From an uncultured Pelagibacteraceae bacterium (GTDB taxonomy: Bacteria; Pseudomonadota; Alphaproteobacteria; Pelagibacterales; Pelagibacteraceae), in contig CACPCX010000008.1 in NCBI GenBank assembly GCA_902632545.1, positions 1-42,380 of the forward strand: a stretch of DNA of 42,380 nucleotides. Direction: 5' to 3'. Within the stretch, counting starts at the first letter, position 1, and every line of letters starts with the position of its first letter. The notes under the pieces are model-generated. The model made no database searches, was not told the origin of the DNA, and worked only from the letters and a program-made list of their open reading frames with translations. Position numbers and translations under genes: made by a program. Shown piece after piece: positions 16,624 through 23,627 of this stretch.

Positions 16624-17781
16624 ATGATTAAAGATAAAAAATCATTGAAGGGTTCAAAAACTCCTTCAAGAAGAAAGTTCTTCAAAGCCGCAGCAGCGAC
16701 AGGTGCAGCAGCAGCAACAGCTGTAGCAATGCCTAACGTTGCATTTGGTGCTCCACAAACATTAAAGATGCAGGCAGCGTGGCCTTCAGGCGCTAACATC
16801 TTTTTTGAAATGGCTGGAGACTATGCCAAAATGGTTGGAGACATGTCAGGTGGAAGTTTAAAAATTGATCTTCAACCTGTTGGAGCAGTTGTAAAAACTG
16901 GAGAAATTGGACAAGCTGTTAGTGACGGTGTACTAGATATGGGTCACTGGGTTACTGCTTACTGGTATGGAAAAAATCCTGCCGCGTCTCTTTTCGGAAC
17001 AGGTCCATCATACGGTCTATCATCTCAAGAAGTAATGGCTTGGATGGAAGAAGGTGGTGGAAGAGCATTATATGAGGAAACACTTGCTAAAGTCGGATAT
17101 GATTATGTTGGTGTATTCGCAATGCCAATGCCTGCTCAGCCGTTTGGTTGGTTTAAAAAGAACGTAACTAAAGTATCTGATGTTAAAGGTATGAAGTATA
17201 GAACAGTTGGTTTAGCAACAAACGTTCTTACTGCAATGGGAATGGTAGTTAGACAATTACCAGGTGGTGAAATTCAGCCAGCTATGAAAACTGGTTTGAT
17301 TGAAGCAGCTGAGTTTAACAACCCTACTTCAGACTCTCAGTTTGGTATGCAAGATGTATCTAAGCATTATCACTTAGGATCTTTCCACCAATCACAAGAG
17401 ATGTTTGAAATACCAATTAACAAAAAAACATTTAATAGCTTATCTCCTGCAAACCAAGCAATCTTAAAAAATGCTTCGTATGCAGCAAATACTGCTAACT
17501 ACTTTAAAGCTTTGGTAAGATACTCTGCTGATTTATCAAAATTGATGAATGAGCATAAAGTAAATGTTTACCAAACTTCAGATGCAATTCTTGCAGAGCA
17601 GTTAAAAGGTTGGGATAAAGTTGTAGGTGACTTCTCTTCTAAAGATCCGTTCTTTAAGAAGATTGTTGATTCACAAAAAGCTTACGCGAAAAGAGTAATG
17701 AAATACTTACTAATGAATCAACCTAACTACAGACTTGCTTATGAAAATGAGTTTGGTCCGTTAGCGAAAGTTAAAATCTAA
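16624..17781 (+). CDS. TRAP transporter substrate-binding protein, DctP family (Tat-exported)
   Basis: 385 residues. The N-terminus is a twin-arginine signal: lysine-rich lead, SRRKFFK (15-21), then an alanine-rich hydrophobic stretch to about residue 43. The mature protein has the two-lobed DctP fold, with the family Arg region (GMKYRTVG) and PGGEIQPAMKTG, and a substrate-side strand EFNNPTSD. TRAP binding proteins deliver organic acids or related anions to a sodium-driven permease; the substrate here is unknown. It is followed by a true terminator-like hairpin and then the two membrane subunits. The downstream amidase suggests an amide-containing or amide-derived substrate (inference). Confidence 0.85.
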   Translation: MIKDKKSLKGSKTPSRRKFFKAAAATGAAAATAVAMPNVAFGAPQTLKMQAAWPSGANIFFEMAGDYAKMVGDMSGGSLKIDLQPVGAVVKTGEIGQAVSDGVLDMGHWVTAYWYGKNPAASLFGTGPSYGLSSQEVMAWMEEGGGRALYEETLAKVGYDYVGVFAMPMPAQPFGWFKKNVTKVSDVKGMKYRTVGLATNVLTAMGMVVRQLPGGEIQPAMKTGLIEAAEFNNPTSDSQFGMQDVSKHYHLGSFHQSQEMFEIPINKKTFNSLSPANQAILKNASYAANTANYFKALVRYSADLSKLMNEHKVNVYQTSDAILAEQLKGWDKVVGDFSSKDPFFKKIVDSQKAYAKRVMKYLLMNQPNYRLAYENEFGPLAKVKI

Positions 17782-17802
17782 GGTTTAAAAATATCAAAAA
17801 TC

Positions 17803-17830
17803 AAGGGGGCTTTGCGGCCCCCTTTTTTTT
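17803..17830 (+). terminator. rho-independent terminator/attenuator after the first TRAP binding protein
   Basis: AAGGGGGC (17803-17810) pairs with GCCCCCTT (17817-17824) around a 6-base loop, followed by T to 17830. The G+C-rich 8-bp stem plus T-run is a textbook intrinsic terminator. As it lies inside the operon, partial read-through to the permease genes is expected, keeping the binding protein in excess. Confidence 0.85.
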
Positions 17831-17870
17831 AATTGAATTAATCAAGAAAATTAAGATAAGTTAATCGTTT

Positions 17871-18455
17871 ATGCATTCTTATATAAAATTTGCTGATACT
17901 CTAAGCTCCTCAATGGGAAAAGCTTTTTCATGGTGCATTGTAATATTAATGGGTGGAACATGCTATGAGGTAATAATGGCCTATGCTTTTAACGCTCCAA
18001 CTTTATGGAATTTTGATTTTAGTCTTCAAATGTATGGTGCTATTTTTATGATGGCAGGTGCATACACTTTAGCAACCGAAGCTCATGTTAGAGGAGATGT
18101 TATTTACAGATTATTCCCAACAAAAGTTCAAGGTTGGATAGACTTAGTATTGTATTTTATTTTCTTTTTTCCTGGCGTAATTGCCCTTGCTTTTTATGGA
18201 TATGAATATGCTGCTAAAGCTTGGATGGTAAAAGAAACTAGCTGGAATAGTCCCGCACAAATCCAAATTTATATGGCTAAATCATTAATACCGCTATCAG
18301 GTATACTTCTTACTATCCAAGGTGTTAGTGAGGTTTTTAGAGCAGTTATATGTATTAAAACAGGACACTGGCCTGAAAGAGAAGCCGGTGCTGAAGAAAC
18401 TGAAAAAATTTTAATGAGAAAATCTAAAGAGGAAGAAGATATAGATGTTGTTTAG
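17871..18455 (+). CDS. TRAP transporter small permease, DctQ family
   Basis: 194 residues with four predicted membrane helices, the normal DctQ size. The family motif around the second and third helices is present (AYTLATEAHVRGDVIY). The hydrophilic C-terminal tail is rich in Glu and Lys. It overlaps the large permease gene by 11 bases. It forms the membrane complex with DctM. Confidence 0.85.
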   Translation: MHSYIKFADTLSSSMGKAFSWCIVILMGGTCYEVIMAYAFNAPTLWNFDFSLQMYGAIFMMAGAYTLATEAHVRGDVIYRLFPTKVQGWIDLVLYFIFFFPGVIALAFYGYEYAAKAWMVKETSWNSPAQIQIYMAKSLIPLSGILLTIQGVSEVFRAVICIKTGHWPEREAGAEETEKILMRKSKEEEDIDVV

Positions 18456-19806
18456 TTTAACAAATCCAGAAATTGCAATTTTAATGATGGTAATATTTTT
18501 GTTTGCTGTCCTTTTAGGTTTTCCGATTGCCTTTACTTTAATGGCAATGGGCCTAGGATTTGGTTACTATGCTTATTTTGATCCATCTAGAATGGATCAT
18601 CTCTTTGATAACAGGATATTTAAATTGTTTGTTCAAAACACCTATTCTGTCATGGATAATCATGTTCTCACCGCCGTACCCTTATTTTTATTTATGGGAT
18701 ATTTAGTTGAAAGAGCAGGGATAGTTGCAAGATTATTTTATGCAATTAGGCTTGCATCTCATTCTTTGCCAGCATCTATGGCGGTCGCAGCTTTGATTAC
18801 ATGTACTTTATTTTCAACAGCAACAGGAATAATTGGTGCCGTTGTAACTTTAATGGGTTTACTCGCATGGCCTGCAATGGTCAAGGCTGGTTACGATAAA
18901 AAATTTGCTTCAGGAGTTATATGTGCTGGTGGTTGTTTAGGAATTTTAATCCCACCAAGTATTATGCTTATTGTTTATGCAGTAATAGCTCAGCTATCGC
19001 CACTTAGATTATTTGCAGCAGCAATTTTCCCAGGTTTAATGTTAGCAGGTTTATATATTTTATATGCTATTATTTTAGCTTACTTTAATCCATCAATAGC
19101 ACCAAAACCTCCTAAAGAAGAAATACCTCCAAGAGCAGTTATATTAAAGGAAGTTCTAGTCTCTTTTTTACCATTGTTCTCTCTTATTATATTAGTTTTA
19201 GGAAGTATTCTTGCAGGTTTAGCAACGCCAGCAGAAGCAGCAGGCGTGGGTGCGTTTGGAGCTTTGGTTTTATCTTTCTTTTATAAGTCGCTTAAATGGA
19301 AAAATTTTAAAGAATCAGTTTTTTTAACAGCAAAAACTACTGCAATGATCATGTGGTTATTTATTGGTTCATGGACATTTGCCTCAGTATTTTCATATTT
19401 AGGTGGACACGAGGTCTTTGAGCATTTTTTCAAGTCAATGGATATTAAACCTTGGCAATTTTTAGTTATTACACAAATTATAATATTTTTATTAGGGTGG
19501 CCGTTAGAATGGACTGAAATATTAATCATATTTGTTCCAATATTTTTACCATTAGTTGAATTCTTTGGAGTGAACCCTTACTTTTTCGCAATGTTGATTG
19601 CTTTAAATTTGCAAACTTCATTTTTAACACCCCCCATGGCAATGTCGGCGTACTATTTAAAAGGGGTACAATCCAAAAATGTTGAATTAATCGAAATTTT
19701 TAAAGGAATAATGCCTTTTCTAGCAATAGTTATTTTAGGAATGGTTTTAATGTACTTATTTCCAGGTATAGCTTTATGGCTACCTGATCAGTTATTTGCA
19801 AACTAA
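18445..19806 (+). CDS. TRAP transporter large permease, DctM family
   Basis: 453 residues with about twelve hydrophobic segments and the DctM hairpin regions (TGIIGAVVTLMG, then GGCLGILIPPSI), and the mirrored C-terminal repeat (LQTSFLTPPMAMSAYYLKG). It is the sodium-coupled transport subunit. Length is normal for the family, unlike the second TRAP permease at 23628. It is followed after 4 bp by the amidase. Confidence 0.88.
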   Translation: MLFSLTNPEIAILMMVIFLFAVLLGFPIAFTLMAMGLGFGYYAYFDPSRMDHLFDNRIFKLFVQNTYSVMDNHVLTAVPLFLFMGYLVERAGIVARLFYAIRLASHSLPASMAVAALITCTLFSTATGIIGAVVTLMGLLAWPAMVKAGYDKKFASGVICAGGCLGILIPPSIMLIVYAVIAQLSPLRLFAAAIFPGLMLAGLYILYAIILAYFNPSIAPKPPKEEIPPRAVILKEVLVSFLPLFSLIILVLGSILAGLATPAEAAGVGAFGALVLSFFYKSLKWKNFKESVFLTAKTTAMIMWLFIGSWTFASVFSYLGGHEVFEHFFKSMDIKPWQFLVITQIIIFLLGWPLEWTEILIIFVPIFLPLVEFFGVNPYFFAMLIALNLQTSFLTPPMAMSAYYLKGVQSKNVELIEIFKGIMPFLAIVILGMVLMYLFPGIALWLPDQLFAN

Positions 19807-19810
19807 GTTG

Positions 19811-21148
19811 ATGAATGAAATTATAAATTTTTCCGTTGAAGAATTAATCACTAAAATTTCAAACTCTCAACTAACATCTGTTGAAATATGTGAGGCTTAT
19901 ATTGAAAGAATTAACAAATTTGAAAAAGAAATAAACGCATGGGCCTTCTTTGATAAAGAATTATTATTAGAAAAAGCAAAAGAGTCTGATGACTATAAAA
20001 AATCTGGTAAGCCTATTGGTCCTTTGCATGGAATACCAGTTGCTGTTAAAGATATTGTTGGAACTTTAGATATGCCCACTGAATGTGGAACAACAATTAG
20101 AAAAGGCAAATCGTATTCTCAAAATGCCGAAATAATAGATTTACTTCATGGATCTGGTGCAATTGTAATGGGTAAAACAGTTACCACAGAGCTAGCTTAT
20201 TTAAATCCATCTAAAACAAAAAATCCACATGATTACTCGCGAACACCTGGAGGATCATCGAGTGGTTCTGCAGCGGTGGTAGCATCTTTCATGGCCCCAC
20301 TTTCTGTTGGGTCGCAAACAGGAGGATCAATAATAAGACCAGCATCATATTGTGGTGTTGTTGGATACAAACCTTCGTACGGCTTAATCTCAAGAAATGG
20401 AGTGTTAAAAACTTCAGAGAAACTTGATCACATTGGTGTTTTTGGAAAAAAAGTCGAGGATATTGCTTATCTAGTTAAAGAATTAATTAAAAAAGACTCC
20501 CATGACCCCGCCACTGTTTATTATTCTTCAAGCGGTATGGTCGATGAAGTAAAAAAGGGTCCTTTGTATGAACCAAAGTTCATTTTTTATAAAACTGAGT
20601 TTTGGAAAACAATTGATAAAAAATCAAAAGAAGCTTTTGAGTATTTTGTTAAATCATTTAAAAAAAATATTGAAATTCATGATACCCCGTCATATTTCAA
20701 AGATATTCATAAGTATCATCAAATAATTTATGAAACTGATTTAGCTAATAATTTTAGTGACTATTATAAAAATTTTAAAACAAAACTGTCAAAAATTTTG
20801 CAAAATGCAATTGCTAATGGAAAAAAACATTCTGCAAAGGAATATGCTGAAGCAATAGATTTTATGAAAAGAAGTTACGACTCATATAAAGAAGTATTCG
20901 AGGATTATCATGGAGTTTTATCCCCATCCAGTCCGGGTATTGCTTTAAAGGGATTAAAAAGCACTGGCTCAGCAGATTTCAATAAAGTATGGTCTTATCT
21001 AGGTACACCGTGTGTTTCTCTTCCTTTACTTCAAGGAGAAAATAATTTACCATTAGGTATTCAAGTGATTGGTGAGAAGTATGATGATAATCGTTTTTTA
21101 GGTGTCTGCAGTTGGCTTGAAAAAGAAAGTGAGAAATTTAATGAATAA
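19811..21148 (+). CDS. amidase (amidase-signature family)
   Basis: 445 residues counted from the ATG at 19811; a TTG at 19796 in the same frame would overlap dctM and is less likely. The Ser-Ser-Lys machinery is clear: Lys80 (VAVKDI), the Gly/Ser loop GGSSSGSAAV (147-156) and the nucleophile Ser173 in QTGGSIIRPA. Family members hydrolyse amides to carboxylate and ammonia; they also include GatA, but there is no GatB/C nearby and the sequence lacks a clear GatA context. No signal peptide, so it acts in the cytoplasm, probably on something the TRAP system imports. Confidence 0.82.
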   Translation: MNEIINFSVEELITKISNSQLTSVEICEAYIERINKFEKEINAWAFFDKELLLEKAKESDDYKKSGKPIGPLHGIPVAVKDIVGTLDMPTECGTTIRKGKSYSQNAEIIDLLHGSGAIVMGKTVTTELAYLNPSKTKNPHDYSRTPGGSSSGSAAVVASFMAPLSVGSQTGGSIIRPASYCGVVGYKPSYGLISRNGVLKTSEKLDHIGVFGKKVEDIAYLVKELIKKDSHDPATVYYSSSGMVDEVKKGPLYEPKFIFYKTEFWKTIDKKSKEAFEYFVKSFKKNIEIHDTPSYFKDIHKYHQIIYETDLANNFSDYYKNFKTKLSKILQNAIANGKKHSAKEYAEAIDFMKRSYDSYKEVFEDYHGVLSPSSPGIALKGLKSTGSADFNKVWSYLGTPCVSLPLLQGENNLPLGIQVIGEKYDDNRFLGVCSWLEKESEKFNE

Positions 21149-21317
21149 ATTTGTAACTCTTATCGGACTTTCATTTGCAATTTTTTTTCTTATTGGGTTA
21201 GCTACAACACTTACAAGATCAATGATGATTGGTTTTCTTGATGTAATACCCGTTTACATTTTGATGGCTTTAGCAATATCAATGATGCTCTACGAGGCCT
21301 TTTTTGACAAAAAATAA
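21141..21317 (+). CDS. small two-helix membrane protein, function unknown
   Basis: 58 residues counted from the ATG at 21141, which overlaps the amidase stop by 8 bases (ATGAATAA) and so is translationally coupled; a longer frame from 21102 lies wholly inside the amidase and is unlikely. Two hydrophobic segments (about 4-20 and 29-49) with an acidic/basic C-terminus (FFDKK). I do not recognise a family. Its place at the end of a TRAP-amidase operon suggests a membrane accessory role, but nothing more can be said. Confidence 0.6.
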   Translation: MNKFVTLIGLSFAIFFLIGLATTLTRSMMIGFLDVIPVYILMALAISMMLYEAFFDKK

Positions 21318-21362
21318 AATCTATCAATATTAAATTTACTACCTCAGATTGTAATACAAAAT

Positions 21363-21410
21363 TCATTTGTTATTTTAATCTAGACACATAGGCTCATTTG
21401 TAATTAAATC
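21363..21410. repeat. imperfect direct repeats upstream of the second TRAP operon
   Basis: Two near-identical stretches starting TCATTTGT, at 21363-21380 and 21394-21410, are 31 bp apart start to start (about three helical turns) and both end in AATC. They lie in the 128-bp spacer before the second TRAP binding protein, where a promoter and regulator site are expected. The region is A+T-rich, so significance is modest. Confidence 0.3.
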
Positions 21411-21445
21411 TTAATAGTTAATTAACAATGAAGAGGAGATAACTA

Positions 21446-22570
21446 ATGATTAAAGAAAAAAAATCATTGAAGGTTTCTAGATCACCTTCAAGAAGAAAGT
21501 TCTTTAAAACTGCAGCTGCAACTGGTGTTGCTGCTGTTGCTTTATCTGCTCCAGCTGTTGCCAAAGAAAGAGTAGAAGCTTCTATGGTAGCAACTTGGCC
21601 TAGAGATTTTCCAGGCTTAGGAACTGGCGCACAAAGACTTGCTCAAAGATTAAGCGACATGAGTGATGGTCGAATTCAAGTCACTTATTACGCTGCTAAT
21701 GAAAGAGTTAAAGCATTTGACTCGTTTGATGAAGTTGCATCAGGTAACTCGCAAATGTATCACGGTGCTGATTACTATTGGGTTAAAAAACACCCTGCAT
21801 TCGGATATTTTACTGCAGTTCCATTCGGTTTCACATATGCTGAAATGAATGCGTGGTTAAAATTTGCTGGTGGACAAGAGTTGTGGGATGAATTGACCGA
21901 TGATTTTGGTACACAAAGTTTTGCTGCTGGTAATACTGGAGTGCAAATGGGTGGTTGGTTTAATAAAAAAATTAGATCAGCTAATGACTTCAAAGGTTTA
22001 AAAATGCGTATGCCTGGTTTAGGTGGACAAGTTCTTGGAAAACTTGGTGGTTCTCCAATTTCACTACCTGGTGGACAAATTTATGAAAACCTTGTGTCAG
22101 GTGCAATTGATGCAACAGAATGGGTAGGACCTTGGAATGATGAAGCGATGAAATTCCAGGAAGCTGCTAAGTATTATTACTATCCAGGTATGCATGAACC
22201 AGGATCTACGTTAGCATGTGGTGTTAATAAATCTTGGTTTACTAGTTTGTCAAAATCAGATCAGTTAATTATTAAAACTGCATGTGATTGGGCTGACACA
22301 ACTACAATGGCTGAATACAATGCTAAAAACGGAGCTGCACTAGCGCGATTAGTAAACGAAAGTGGAGTTAAACTAGAGAAGTTTAACGATAAAGTTTATG
22401 ATGCTTTTGCTAAAGGTGCTGCTGAAGTTTTCGATGAAGTTCAACAACATAGTGCTCTTGCTAAGAAAGTACATGCTGCCTTTGTTAAAGGTCGTAAGGA
22501 AATTGGTGCTTGGACCAACTTGTCTGACGGGCCATATGTTGCTCAAAGAAATAGAGCATTAGGAGTATAA
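21446..22570 (+). CDS. TRAP transporter substrate-binding protein, TakP/2-oxoacid type (Tat-exported)
   Basis: 374 residues with a twin-arginine signal (SRRKFFK at 15-21) ending near APAVA (35-39). The mature part resembles TakP of Rhodobacter and its relatives: TWPRDFPGLGTGA after the signal, GLKMRMPGLGG, and EWVGPWNDEAMKF followed by YYYYPGMHEPG, all features of the 2-oxoacid/'mannitol-chloroaromatic' TRAP group. A 2-oxoacid such as pyruvate is therefore a reasonable substrate (inference). The first 21 residues are almost the same as in the other TRAP binding protein at 16624 although the mature parts differ. Strong ribosome site GAGGAG. Confidence 0.85.
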   Translation: MIKEKKSLKVSRSPSRRKFFKTAAATGVAAVALSAPAVAKERVEASMVATWPRDFPGLGTGAQRLAQRLSDMSDGRIQVTYYAANERVKAFDSFDEVASGNSQMYHGADYYWVKKHPAFGYFTAVPFGFTYAEMNAWLKFAGGQELWDELTDDFGTQSFAAGNTGVQMGGWFNKKIRSANDFKGLKMRMPGLGGQVLGKLGGSPISLPGGQIYENLVSGAIDATEWVGPWNDEAMKFQEAAKYYYYPGMHEPGSTLACGVNKSWFTSLSKSDQLIIKTACDWADTTTMAEYNAKNGAALARLVNESGVKLEKFNDKVYDAFAKGAAEVFDEVQQHSALAKKVHAAFVKGRKEIGAWTNLSDGPYVAQRNRALGV

Positions 22571-22590
22571 TTTAATTCAAATTATTATTG

Positions 22591-22617
22591 GAGGGCCCTT
22601 AAATGGGCCCTCTTTTT
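22591..22617 (+). terminator. rho-independent terminator/attenuator after the second TRAP binding protein
   Basis: GAGGGCCC (22591-22598) pairs with GGGCCCTC (22605-22612) around a 6-base loop, followed by five T. It lies between the binding-protein gene and its permease genes, as at 17803, and is expected to be partly read through. Confidence 0.85.
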
Positions 22618-22640
22618 ATATATCATTAAAAGATTTTAAT

Positions 22641-23624
22641 ATGATGGCCAAAAATAACTTATCTATTTTAATAAGAATATTTAGTTATTCTATTTTAGCC
22701 TTAACATTAGTTTTTCTCATCAATAATGTTTTAACAGTTTGGTTTGATTGGCCAGGAGTAAAAAAACTTTTTGCTCATTATGAATTATTTGGATTTAAAA
22801 AATTAAATAAACCTTTAGAGGGGCTAGCAATAAACTTATCATATATTCAATTACTATTTTATTTTGCGTCTTTCATAGGTGTTATATTTTTTGTTCTAAA
22901 ATCTATAAAACAAACATTACAAACCGACTCTGAGATCTTAACGAAAATTACAGCTTACGTTGTAAGATCTTCTTTCTGGGCCGTGTTAATAGTTGGAGTA
23001 GCAGATTTTTTAATCTCATTTATGGTTGTGGAAAAACTAGTTGAGCCAATTTTTGGAGAACAACTTAAAATTAATTTAGTAATACCTGCTTTCAGAATTA
23101 CATATATACACTTTCCTTTAATATTGGCTTCTTTTGTAATTGGTTTTTTTACAAGATCTGTAGGGTTTATTTGGCTAGCAGTTTTAGTTGTTGGAAGTGA
23201 ATTTTTGATAGTTCTCTCAAGATTCATATTTCAGTATGAACAGGCATTTCAGGGAGATCTTGTTCGTTTTTGGTATGCAGCTCTTTATTTATTTGCCAGC
23301 GCCTATGCTTTAATTCACGAGGGCCATGTTAGAGTTGATGTTCTTTATACTGGTTTTAGTGAACGTAAAAAAGCATGGACTAATGCAATTGGGTCATTAA
23401 TTCTAGGAATTCCTTTATGTTTAATTGTAATATTTTTAGGCATGGGAGGTAAAGCTAGTATCATCAATGGTCCTGTAATTTCATTTGAAATTACGCAGCA
23501 AGGTTCAAACGGATTATATTTACTTTATCTAATGGCAGTTTATTTAGCTGTTTTTGCAGTAAGTATGTTAACTCAATTCACTAGCTACTTTATGAGTAGC
23601 AGTTATAAACTTTTAAAGAATTAA
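22641..23624 (+). CDS. TRAP small permease, DctQ domain with long N-terminal membrane extension
   Basis: 327 residues, nearly twice the usual DctQ length. The DctQ core is in the C-terminal part (about 185-320), marked by FASAYALIHEGHVRVDVLY. The first ~180 residues add about four to five hydrophobic segments and a soluble loop (residues 33-65). The start is one of two adjacent ATG codons (22641 or 22644). It pairs with the enlarged large permease 3 bp downstream; both enlargements probably belong to this transporter subfamily. Confidence 0.8.
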   Translation: MMAKNNLSILIRIFSYSILALTLVFLINNVLTVWFDWPGVKKLFAHYELFGFKKLNKPLEGLAINLSYIQLLFYFASFIGVIFFVLKSIKQTLQTDSEILTKITAYVVRSSFWAVLIVGVADFLISFMVVEKLVEPIFGEQLKINLVIPAFRITYIHFPLILASFVIGFFTRSVGFIWLAVLVVGSEFLIVLSRFIFQYEQAFQGDLVRFWYAALYLFASAYALIHEGHVRVDVLYTGFSERKKAWTNAIGSLILGIPLCLIVIFLGMGGKASIINGPVISFEITQQGSNGLYLLYLMAVYLAVFAVSMLTQFTSYFMSSSYKLLKN

Positions 23625-23627
23625 ATA

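Noticed and set aside
19796..19810. TTG start for the amidase overlapping dctM
   Set aside because: An ATG at 19811, 4 bp after the dctM stop, gives the usual family N-terminus.
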